This document shows, piece after piece, positions 10,101 through 16,659 of a stretch of DNA of 64,000 nucleotides (within the stretch, counting starts at the first letter, position 1; each line of letters opens with the position of its first letter). Made by a program: the position numbers and the translations under genes. Below the pieces are notes generated by a model. That model made no database searches, was not told where the DNA came from, and was given only the letters and a program-made list of their open reading frames with translations. Source of the stretch: Bacteroidota bacterium (GTDB taxonomy: Bacteria > Bacteroidota > Bacteroidia > Chitinophagales > Saprospiraceae); assembly GCA_017857395.1 (NCBI GenBank), contig JAFMDF010000008.1, forward strand, positions 1-64,000. Reading direction: 5' to 3'.

Positions 10101-10455
10101 AGTTTAAATTGGATGCAGCTGGTGGCATTTGCAAATCTGGATTATTGCTAATTATTCTTTGCCAAGCTATACTTTTATGCGTATTTCCTTTGACAAAAGC
10201 ATGTCCATTGGTTTCTTTTAATTTGGCAAAGGCGGTTTCTTCTACATCTAGTCTTAATCCTGCCTTTCTGGTCTTATCATCTGGCCCGTGGCAAGTATAA
10301 CAACGGTCGGCTAAAATAGGACGGATATGGAAGTTGAAATCTATTTTTTTTGGTAGGTTTTGATAAGCTAGTTTGATATTTTCGGGGATTTCAGTTTGAC
10401 ACCCGAATAGGAAAATAGTTAAAATTAGTAGCGGGTAATGTGTTAGTTTAGCCAT
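7195..10455 (-). CDS. Planctomycete-type cytochrome lipoprotein (PSCyt1-DUF1549-LamG-DUF1553)
   Basis: A 1086-residue lipoprotein (lipobox LFGC at residues 16-19). Domains in order: PSCyt1 (PF07635) with heme motif CYTCH at 52-56, DUF1549/PSCyt2 (PF07583) at about 160-380 with a second CATCH at 348-352, a LamG/concanavalin-like domain (PF13385) at roughly 450-660 (AVFVGSYDQIRLFNQ), then DUF1553/PSD1 (PF07587) with HPLTARVAVNRYWQMIFG and ending in CTMKRENTNTPMQALVLLNDPQF. The architecture is very common in Planctomycetes and occurs in some Bacteroidota. Two CxxCH motifs suggest a c-type diheme protein outside the cytoplasm. It is normally paired with a DUF1501 protein, which follows here at 10576-12024 on the same strand. 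The reaction is not known. Confidence 0.9.
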   Translation of the reverse strand: MAKLTHYPLLILTIFLFGCQTEIPENIKLAYQNLPKKIDFNFHIRPILADRCYTCHGPDDKTRKAGLRLDVEETAFAKLKETNGHAFVKGNTHKSIAWQRIISNNPDLQMPPAASNLNLSIKEKALITKWIEQGAEWKKHWAFVPPKKPVVPTIEKDFITVNTIKINNPIDNFILTKVKEQGLTPSKETTKERLIRRLSFDLRGLPPTIQEIDNFLADDAPDAYEQLVQQFLETDAYAERMAMDWMDVARFADSHGLHADGIREMWPYRDWVIQAFKKNLRYDDFVTWQLAGDLLPNATREQKLATAFQRNQVLNSESGIVSEEYRLKYVADRANTTATAFMGLTMECATCHDHKFDPISQKEYYQMTAFFNNMKELGMIGNDKNFGPLLLLPDTATVKKIAALDQQIKEIEQQKRLTKKEIENLNQFITTIQSKPISLPQPDGFYPLENSSKRVRKRGGFEYILDQNKNATATGEHEVVAGKIDKGIRIDKDNELIFLHKIGNFNLQESFSGNVWVNTEKADGFQTIMGNIGGKNTGWRGWIFYLDSLRQPSVKIVHSHSHNYLHVKAKEKIKLKEWTNVCFTYDGSTKAGGIQLYINGQAVETTIHQDNLYKSILPLKTRSYIPDPNRKILLGKGDNYLFTDTDNAVFVGSYDQIRLFNQVISPLEVAAFYQKDINASATKKEPNRKEYLAHYLLRQDQKYKTWNQQLSNLRQDKFSLLDGVQEVMVQDEGMPRKTYILERGQYDALGEEVFASTPAAILAFSKALPPNRLGLTKWLFDDQHPLTARVAVNRYWQMIFGSGIVATPHDFGTQGALPTHPELLDWLALQFKASNWNIQELLTLMVTSATYRQSTVATETQLAKDAANVYLSRGASYRLPAEMIRDNALAASGLLSSKIGGASVKPYQPEGLWKEKNEFSGFLNRYVPDSGDSLYRRSLYTFIRRTSPPPAMITFDAPQRDVCTMKRENTNTPMQALVLLNDPQFIEAARMLAERMQKEGGADMETQTQFAFRAICGRKPTTKELLLLKKQYHLALDKYQQQPQAAKELLQVGEYPFDQQLDKIETAALAMVANTIMNFDEAYMKR

Positions 10456-10490
10456 TTATTCAAGATTTAAATGAGGAGTTTGTCAATCTT

Positions 10491-10562
10491 AAATCACAGT
10501 TCATAAATCATACATCCACATAAAGTAAAACAAACAGATGTATGATTTATGAACTGTGATTT
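10491..10562. repeat. Perfect 26-bp inverted repeat with a 20-nt loop
   Basis: The left arm (10491-10516) begins aaatcacagttcataaatca and the right arm (10537-10562) is its exact complement over 26 bp. It sits between the PSCyt1 gene and its DUF1501 partner, and shares the cagttcataaatc block with the repeat at 5482-5600. It could act as an attenuator or terminator between the two genes, or be a mobile palindrome. Confidence 0.85.
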
Positions 10563-10575
10563 TCCTTATGCCTGG

Positions 10576-12024
10576 TTAAGCAAGTATCCCTTTCACCACC
10601 TGCCCATGCACATCCGTTAACCGATACCGTCGACCTTGAAATTTATAAGTAAACTTTTCATGGTCTATCCCCATTAAATGCATTAAAGTAGCTTGAAAGT
10701 CATGCACATGTACGGGGTTTTGAGTAATATTATAACTAAAATCATCCGTTGCACCATAAGTCAACCCTTTTTTGACGCCTCCACCTGCCATCCAAATAGT
10801 AAAGCATTTAGGATGATGATCTCTGCCATAATTCGTATTGGTTAGTGTACCCTGAGAATAATTAGTTCTGCCAAATTCGCCGCCCCAAATAACTAAGGTG
10901 TCCTCCAATAAGCCCCTTTGTTTTAAGTCAATAATCAATGCAGCAGATGCTTGGTCTGTTTGTAGGCATTTTGTAGGTATATTTTTCGGCAAACTATCAT
11001 GGTGATCCCAGCCACGGTGATACAATTGGATGAATTTTACGCCCTTTTCTGCCAAACGACGAGCCAACAAACAATTAGCAGCATAGGTACCTGGATTTCT
11101 GGAATCTTCTCCGTATAAATCATAAATATAATCAGGCTCTCCAGAAGTATCTGTAATTTCGGGAACAGAGGTTTGCATGCGGAAAGCCATTTCATATTGG
11201 GCAATTCTAGCTTCTATTTCAGGGTCTTTAAAAGCTTCATATTGTCCTTCTTGCATCTGTCGGAGAATCGCTAATTGTTCTTTGCGGTCTTTATGTGCTA
11301 CGCCTGGTGGATTAGTGAGGTATAATACCGGGTCTTTACCTGCTCGAAATTGAACGCCTTGATGTTGCGAAGGCAAAAAACCATTTCCCCATAAACGGGA
11401 ATACAAAGGTTGCCCTCCTTGATTTTTAGTAACCAAGACGATAAAAGCAGGCAGGTTTTCATTATTACTTCCTAAACCATAATTAATCCACGACCCAATA
11501 GCTGGTCGTCCTGGCACTTGAGACCCCGTTTGAATAAAGGTAATAGCAGGGTCATGGTTAATGGCGTCCGTGTGCATAGATTTAATGAAACACAATTCAT
11601 CAGCTATCTTGGCATGATAAGGCAATAATTCACTTAACCAGGCCCCCGATTGTCCATGTTGTTTAAAACCGAAAAGAGATCCTGCTAAGGGGAAAGAAGA
11701 TTGTCCCGAGGTCATCCCTGTCAGTCGCTGTCCTTGTCTAATCGATGCAGGCAATTCTTCTCCGTACATTTTATTCAATAATGGCTTATAATCAAATAAA
11801 TCCATTTGAGAAGGTGCGCCACTTTGATGGAGATAGATAACTCTTTTTGCTTTGGGAGCAAAATGAGGTAGTGTAGGTAGTGCAGGGTTGACTATATTAT
11901 TTTCCGCTGATAAAGTAGCAGGGTTCATTAAACTGGCTAATCCTAATGTTCCAAAACCCATGGCGGACTTAGCAAGAAATTCCCTGCGACTTTGGATTTT
12001 GATATAATTATTGCAATGTGCCAT
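10576..12024 (-). CDS. DUF1501 Tat-exported protein (sulfatase/phosphatase superfamily fold)
   Basis: A 482-residue protein of the DUF1501 family. An ATG 45 bp upstream (12069) is possible, but I chose 12024 because it leaves a normal Tat leader: SRREFLAKSAMGFGTLG. The body shows the family blocks KRVIYLHQSGAPSQMDLFDY, GSWINYGLGS, HRGWDHHD and IWGGEFGRTN. DUF1501 belongs to the alkaline-phosphatase/sulfatase fold and is almost always next to a DUF1549/DUF1553 protein, as here (7195-10455). The pair is thought to act in the periplasm on polysaccharide, but no reaction is established. The 120-bp gap to its partner holds the perfect inverted repeat. Confidence 0.9.
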   Translation of the reverse strand: MAHCNNYIKIQSRREFLAKSAMGFGTLGLASLMNPATLSAENNIVNPALPTLPHFAPKAKRVIYLHQSGAPSQMDLFDYKPLLNKMYGEELPASIRQGQRLTGMTSGQSSFPLAGSLFGFKQHGQSGAWLSELLPYHAKIADELCFIKSMHTDAINHDPAITFIQTGSQVPGRPAIGSWINYGLGSNNENLPAFIVLVTKNQGGQPLYSRLWGNGFLPSQHQGVQFRAGKDPVLYLTNPPGVAHKDRKEQLAILRQMQEGQYEAFKDPEIEARIAQYEMAFRMQTSVPEITDTSGEPDYIYDLYGEDSRNPGTYAANCLLARRLAEKGVKFIQLYHRGWDHHDSLPKNIPTKCLQTDQASAALIIDLKQRGLLEDTLVIWGGEFGRTNYSQGTLTNTNYGRDHHPKCFTIWMAGGGVKKGLTYGATDDFSYNITQNPVHVHDFQATLMHLMGIDHEKFTYKFQGRRYRLTDVHGQVVKGILA

Positions 12025-12069
12025 AAGCTCTTTATTGTGAACCTGTTTGGAAAAAGTAAAAGATAACAC

Positions 12070-12364
12070 AATTCTCCTAATTATCCAGCGATTTTGAGGC
12101 TAAATCTTTTATTGGGTGGTATCTAACTAAAAATCCTAACCAGCAACCTTTGTTTAGTTGTTAACTTATTTTGTCGGACTACATAGGTATTGGTTATTTT
12201 GACAACAATTTAGCCATCAGACAATCAACCCATCAATCATATTGATTATTATCCCTTTTCTATTTTAAATGATAATTCGCAAAAGCCAAAAATTGTTCCC
12301 AGTCATAATAATTAAGCACAATCTATCTAATTTACGTCTAGTGAATAATTAATAATCAACTACA
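12070..12364. other. Intergenic region with no recognised feature
   Basis: About 295 bp between the DUF1501 gene and the TIM-barrel gene. It is AT-rich. I see no ORF of note and no strong hairpin. It probably holds the promoter of the DUF1501-PSCyt1 pair. Confidence 0.4.
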
Positions 12365-13303
12365 CTACCTATTTTTAGTCACCGCATAATCTACTTCTCG
12401 ATAAGCTTTTATAACCGCCAATTCTCCTTCTTTTCCTTTAGAAAAATTCCTATGTTCCATCCCATAAATCCCTTCAAAGCCTTTTTCGTGGATGTGTTTG
12501 AAGACATTTTTATAATTGATTTCGCCTGTGGTCGGTTCTTTTCGACCAGGGTTGTCCCCAATTTGAAAATAGCCAATTTCTGACCAAGCCTTATCAATAT
12601 TAGGGATTAAATTGCCTTCTTGAATTTGTTGGTGATAAATATCAAAAAGGATTTTACAAGCAGGACTATCGACTGCTTTACAAATTTGATATGCTTGGGC
12701 AATTTTGGTTAAAAATAGACCGGGATGATTAAAAAAATTGAGCGGTTCTAGTACCATTACTAAGTTATGTGGAGCTAAAATATCAGCAGCTCTTTTTAAT
12801 ACTTCTATGACATGTGCGGTTTGATAGCCCATATCTTGCCGCAAATCCAAACGTCCTGGCAAAACGGTCATCCAAGTAGCATTGGTTCTTTTGGCAGCAG
12901 TAACAGAATCTTGGATTCTTTTTAGAAATGCGGTTCTGATAGATTCGTCATCCATCACCAAGCTAGGCGTTTTTCCTTTTATTCTACCACCTACAAACAC
13001 CCCCATATCCATGTTCAATTGGGCTAATTTAGTGCCTATCTTATCTTGCATAGCAGGTTCCCTATCCTTTAGGTAATTATCTTCAAAGGCAGTAAAACCT
13101 TGGTCTGCCATAAATTGGATTTCATCTAAAGGATTATCTCCCGCATGGTTTTTAAACATGCCTGTATGCGGGGCAAACTTTAGCTTGAATTTTGGCGCTG
13201 TTGCTTGATTTAGCCTATTTTTTGCTTGCAAATTGGGCAATGTGCCCGTTGCTAATAGGGTAGAAGTGAGGGCTGTTGATTTGACGAAGGTTCTTCTTTT
13301 CAT
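12365..13303 (-). CDS. Hydroxypyruvate-isomerase-like TIM-barrel protein (Tat/Sec exported)
   Basis: A 312-residue sugar-phosphate-isomerase-like TIM barrel (AP_endonuc_2 fold). Residues 1-27 (MKRRTFVKSTALTS) form a twin-arginine-type leader, so the enzyme is probably periplasmic. Likely metal ligands lie in VMVLEPLNFFNH near residue 186, ILFDIYHQQIQEGN near 219, FQIGDNPGRKEP, and GMEHRN near 283, the layout seen in hydroxypyruvate isomerase. Exported members are common in Bacteroidota next to Gfo/Idh/MocA enzymes, where they may act as epimerases, lyases or hydrolases of 3-keto-sugars. The substrate is not assignable; hydroxypyruvate itself is an unlikely substrate for a secreted protein. 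Confidence 0.82.
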   Translation of the reverse strand: MKRRTFVKSTALTSTLLATGTLPNLQAKNRLNQATAPKFKLKFAPHTGMFKNHAGDNPLDEIQFMADQGFTAFEDNYLKDREPAMQDKIGTKLAQLNMDMGVFVGGRIKGKTPSLVMDDESIRTAFLKRIQDSVTAAKRTNATWMTVLPGRLDLRQDMGYQTAHVIEVLKRAADILAPHNLVMVLEPLNFFNHPGLFLTKIAQAYQICKAVDSPACKILFDIYHQQIQEGNLIPNIDKAWSEIGYFQIGDNPGRKEPTTGEINYKNVFKHIHEKGFEGIYGMEHRNFSKGKEGELAVIKAYREVDYAVTKNR

Positions 13304-13382
13304 ACTTACAGGATGACAGGATTTTTCAAGATTAACAGGATACTCGATAGGTCGTGTTCTGTTTTATTGAATGTTATTATGA

Positions 13383-14606
13383 TTATAATATTTCTAAATA
13401 TTTATCAGCTAATGCTTTCAATTTCACTTCATTCATAGCTAAGCCAAAACCTGAACGTAACTTTTTCAAAACAACTTGCCCCTGCTCATTATTAGCAGTA
13501 GAAATAGCCGTTACACATTGCTGAAACACATCATTTTCTTGTGGTTTTTCTAATGCCTCTACCCATGATGCGCCGTGCCCAATTGCTATTTGTTGCCAAA
13601 AAGTACAAGCAGGTCCTACTAAACTGGAATCACCAATCATTAAACCACAATCATTTTTTCTAATGGTTGACGCTAAGGTATTTAATTCTTTTAAACTACC
13701 CATTTGATTGGGATGTAAATTAAAATAGCTGCCCATATCTGGCGAAAATTGTTGGATGCCCTTATGTGCAGGGCGCATAATTTTATCGGGTGCTAATGCT
13801 AGTTTACCCACCTTCTTTTTTAAGGCTATCCAATCTGCTTTGGACAAGTCGGCAGGATCTTCTACTGCATTCATGCCAGCTGTGTGCAATTCTTTTAGAA
13901 CGATGGCCAATTGGTCAAGGTCTTTGAGATGTTTATACCCACGATTGGGGTCACCTAAGATAAAAGTATTTGGCCCTAGGTAATTTCTAATAGCTTTTAT
14001 TAAGGGAACATCGACTTCCGTTTTTCCAAATAGTTTCACTTTTACATGACTCGTCAGATTTTGAATTTTGGCAATTTTTGCTTGATTAATGGCCTTATCA
14101 ATGTCTTTTTCTAAAATGGTAAAAATGCCAGCAATCGGGGTTCGACCTTTTAAACCCCACAATTCAATAGTTGGTTTATTTTGTTCTTTTCCTAATAAAT
14201 CATATAAACCGATTTGGATGGCTTCGCTATCTCCTTTTGTCCAATTATTACTAAAATATTGATGCCTAACATAGTTAATTGCTTGTGGAGTCGTTAATCC
14301 TTGAAGTGGTAAAAGTTGTTGACTCCACGCAGCTAAATCAAAATCGGGTTTATTTTTAGCTACCAATATTTCCGACCAACCGATATGGTTTCCAGATTGA
14401 AGGGCTAAAAAAAGATGTTGCCGATTATGCCAAGTACCATGGCTGAAATTACGTTCTTTTTGAACATTAATTAAATAAAGTCGAATACTTTTGATACCAA
14501 CTTGCTGGTTCTTTTTAATGGCACATTGACTTAGGCTTGCGCCAAACAGCATCAAAGGAATACCTTTTCCAAATTTTTGCAGGAAATGCCTTCTATTATT
14601 TTTCAT
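13383..14606 (-). CDS. Enolase-superfamily protein (mandelate racemase/muconate lactonizing type)
   Basis: A 407-residue protein if it starts at the ATG at 14606 (MKNNRRHFLQKFGKG), preferred over an upstream ATG at 14684 because it leaves a twin-arginine leader with a Cys near residue 28 (SLSQC). The barrel shows superfamily ligands: a KVK pair in HVKVKLFG near 189, GDPNRGY near 220, EDPADLSKADW near 249 and LAPDKIMRP near 271. Superfamily members abstract an alpha proton of a carboxylate, commonly dehydrating sugar acids or epimerising dipeptides. In this context dehydration of an aldonic or uronic acid is plausible but unproven; an exported enzyme of this type is unusual. It is the last gene before the nested palindrome at 14709-14863. 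Confidence 0.78.
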   Translation of the reverse strand: MKNNRRHFLQKFGKGIPLMLFGASLSQCAIKKNQQVGIKSIRLYLINVQKERNFSHGTWHNRQHLFLALQSGNHIGWSEILVAKNKPDFDLAAWSQQLLPLQGLTTPQAINYVRHQYFSNNWTKGDSEAIQIGLYDLLGKEQNKPTIELWGLKGRTPIAGIFTILEKDIDKAINQAKIAKIQNLTSHVKVKLFGKTEVDVPLIKAIRNYLGPNTFILGDPNRGYKHLKDLDQLAIVLKELHTAGMNAVEDPADLSKADWIALKKKVGKLALAPDKIMRPAHKGIQQFSPDMGSYFNLHPNQMGSLKELNTLASTIRKNDCGLMIGDSSLVGPACTFWQQIAIGHGASWVEALEKPQENDVFQQCVTAISTANNEQGQVVLKKLRSGFGLAMNEVKLKALADKYLEIL

Positions 14607-14708
14607 AGAAATCGACAAGGTATTAGTGTTTATTCTAAAATAAATCGTAAAGGAAGTGCTTCCAGAACTCCAAATTCTACCCATTACTCACAGAATAGAC
14701 TTAGGAGT

Positions 14709-14863
14709 GCCGAAGCTACGCTCCTTTAAAAAAAATGCCTGAAAAGGCATATCTACAGACCGTTTCGAAGCGATGCTCCTTATAAAATCCTAAAAGAGCA
14801 TCGCTCTGCCCCAGTCTGTAGCAAGATGATACTAAAATACTACAAAGGAGCGTAGCTTCGACC
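14709..14863. repeat. Nested REP-like palindrome (CGAAGC-TACGCTCC type)
   Basis: An outer pair of gccgaagctacgctccttt-like arms (14709-14727 and the complement at 14844-14863) encloses an inner pair, cgaagcgatgctcctta (14765-14781) and agagcatcgctctgcc (14795-14811), and a tctacagac/gtctgtag pair. The core GCGATGC or GCTACGC with variable flanks is shared with 42393-42502 and 35044-35197. It lies upstream of the enolase-superfamily gene and downstream of the ACP gene. Confidence 0.75.
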
Positions 14864-14999
14864 CTCTTTTATCCTTTTATTCTCTGGGTAATCAGTAGAA
14901 CAAATTTTAAAAAGTAAAAAATAAAATGACACTTAATAATAGTAGTCCTAAGGTAACAATTAATGGTAAGGATGTATAATATTAAGAAAACAAAACAAA
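14864..14999. other. Intergenic stretch with no gene
   Basis: Between the nested palindrome and the terminator of the ACP gene I see AT-rich sequence only, with no ORF or conserved motif. The whole 14685-15084 gap, about 400 bp, is therefore a palindrome plus terminator region. Confidence 0.5.
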
Positions 15000-15026
15000 G
15001 TCGAATTGGATTTTACCTCAATCCGA
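15000..15026 (-). terminator. Candidate terminator of the ACP gene
   Basis: The arms gtcgaattg and caatccgac pair with one mismatch, loop of about 9 nt. On the minus strand the stem is followed by a T-rich tract (TTTGTTTTGTTTTC). It lies about 60 bp past the stop of 15085-15327. Confidence 0.55.
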
Positions 15027-15084
15027 CAAATACTACTCTCTCAATTAAATTAATTTTTTGGGGGTTCGTTGCGAGTAAAATCAA

Positions 15085-15327
15085 TTATTTTTTCAAAATA
15101 CCTCCTAAACATTTAATAGCTTGCTCGACTGTTTGAATATTTTCTGCTTCCAAAGTCGGAATTTCTACATTAAACCGATGTTCAAACTCCATCACTAATT
15201 CTGTGAAATCCAAGGAATCTAGACCTAAATCTTTGCAAAGACTTGCCTTTAAAGTAATCGCTTTTTGAGCAATACCCATGTCTTGTAATATATTGAAAAC
15301 TTCCTTTTTAATCGTTTGTTGATTCAT
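15085..15327 (-). CDS. Orphan acyl carrier protein
   Basis: An 80-residue PP-binding protein with the phosphopantetheine attachment motif GLDSLD; Ser38 is the predicted attachment site. It has the four-helix pattern (IKKEVFNILQDMG, FTELVMEFEHRFNV, TVEQAIKCLGG) and no signal peptide, so it is cytoplasmic. It has two Cys residues (31 and 74) not usual in AcpP. No fatty-acid or polyketide gene is nearby; the neighbours are an enolase-superfamily gene and an alginate-lyase-family gene. Its partner enzymes are not in the window. The primary AcpP is usually next to fabF, so this is probably a specialised second ACP. Confidence 0.9.
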   Translation of the reverse strand: MNQQTIKKEVFNILQDMGIAQKAITLKASLCKDLGLDSLDFTELVMEFEHRFNVEIPTLEAENIQTVEQAIKCLGGILKK

Positions 15328-15443
15328 ATTTTAAGTGGTTTTAGTCTGTGTGGAAAACAAAAAATAAGCAGTCAAAGTCCAAATTTAATTCATTGCTTGT
15401 CCCTGTTTTGTGAGTTCATCGTTTATATTTCATCGTTTCAAAA

Positions 15444-16598
15444 TCAATCCTCCCAAAGGATCAATTGCCGTAAAGGGAAATTACGGTCGATTTCTTTTGA
15501 TTGCCTTTGGGTGCTTAAATTTCCCCAAGTACTTAAATAAGCGGAATTATTATAATTTTTTCCAGCAAATAACAAACTAGCAGATTGGATAGGTAGTTCA
15601 TTAAAATGTTGAATATCAGGTGGATAAGCCCAAGTTGATTTATTTTTTATAAAAGGAAACATAAAATTAAAAGCAGTTGCTAAATTTCCTTTTTCTGTAG
15701 TGAAAGTCCATAAATTATCTTCTGCTGTAGAAGCAATTTGAGCAATGACCGCATAGCCCTCTAGATTAAAAAGGGTATAATTATAAGGTTTTGTTCGCTT
15801 TAATTCATCTGGAAAACCGCCCTGTTCATCCATTTGCGCACTCAGTAATTTTTTAAACTGCTGGCGACTCACTTCCATTAAATCTGCTCTATTAGTCAAT
15901 TCTGCAAATACAGCAACCTGAGCAGCCCACCAAGTACTATGATTATTGCCATGGTCTTTTTCTTTTAATCCATATTCATGGGTATTTAGCCATGTGGCAT
16001 ATTCATTAAACCAGTTTTTTAAACCATTTAAGTCTGCTGCATTTAAATAATTTAGACTTTGCAAAACGCTTATGCTTTTAGCAACTTCGATTAAATGGAT
16101 CGTGTCTATAATGCCAATGCCTCGTCCCGTTACTCGTCCTTTTATGGCTTGGGCGTATAATAAGTGGGCAGACATTTTAGTTGACGGATGAATAAACCAT
16201 GCTTTTAGATGTTCTAGTGCTTTGTCCGCATATTTAGTTTCTCCAGTCACTTTATAGGCGGCGGTTAAAGCAGCTACCCAACGACTTAAATTGCGCATAG
16301 CTTGCCGATGCGCTACAAAGTTATTGGGATTGGTTTGCCCATCTTTGCGAATATAAGGGCCTTCCAAATCAGCTGGATTCGGCCACCAATAATCACCTTC
16401 TGAATAAAAATCATGAATGCTTCCTGCACTTCTTTCACAGGTAAAAGCGGTAACTGTTATAGGTCTTTTAGTTAAATATATATTCGCTTCTTTGATAATT
16501 GCTGCTGTATTATAATCAATGGCATCCCCTGATTGAATGGCAGCTTTGCAAGCGAACAAAGCACTAAAAAGTAGAAGAAACATTATTTTTTTTGTCAT
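15444..16598 (-). CDS. Alginate-lyase-family polysaccharide lyase (lipoprotein)
   Basis: A 384-residue protein with a lipoprotein-type leader (LLFSALFAC, Cys17) and an alginate_lyase domain (PF05426), an alpha/alpha-toroid. Catalytic-type motifs are NNHSTWW near residue 218, and the Tyr-rich YNYTLFNLEG near 272; the front contains YWWPNPADLEGPYIRKDGQ, typical of the family. The length is near that of PL5/PL38-like lyases, which cleave 4-linked uronans (alginate, glucuronan) by beta-elimination. I cannot tell which uronan is cut. It is likely in the periplasm. The next gene in transcription order is the ACP gene; the upstream gene is a beta-helix protein. Confidence 0.85.
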   Translation of the reverse strand: MTKKIMFLLLFSALFACKAAIQSGDAIDYNTAAIIKEANIYLTKRPITVTAFTCERSAGSIHDFYSEGDYWWPNPADLEGPYIRKDGQTNPNNFVAHRQAMRNLSRWVAALTAAYKVTGETKYADKALEHLKAWFIHPSTKMSAHLLYAQAIKGRVTGRGIGIIDTIHLIEVAKSISVLQSLNYLNAADLNGLKNWFNEYATWLNTHEYGLKEKDHGNNHSTWWAAQVAVFAELTNRADLMEVSRQQFKKLLSAQMDEQGGFPDELKRTKPYNYTLFNLEGYAVIAQIASTAEDNLWTFTTEKGNLATAFNFMFPFIKNKSTWAYPPDIQHFNELPIQSASLLFAGKNYNNSAYLSTWGNLSTQRQSKEIDRNFPLRQLILWED

Positions 16599-16659
16599 AA
16601 GTGCTTTTTTAGCTAAATGCCAGGCTCTGTTCTCTAATCTCGCCTCTCTCTTCTCAAAA

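Noticed and set aside
12001-12069. Start of the DUF1501 gene at 12069
   Set aside because: It would put 15 extra residues before the twin-arginine leader; the ATG at 12024 fits the family better, although the other cannot be excluded.
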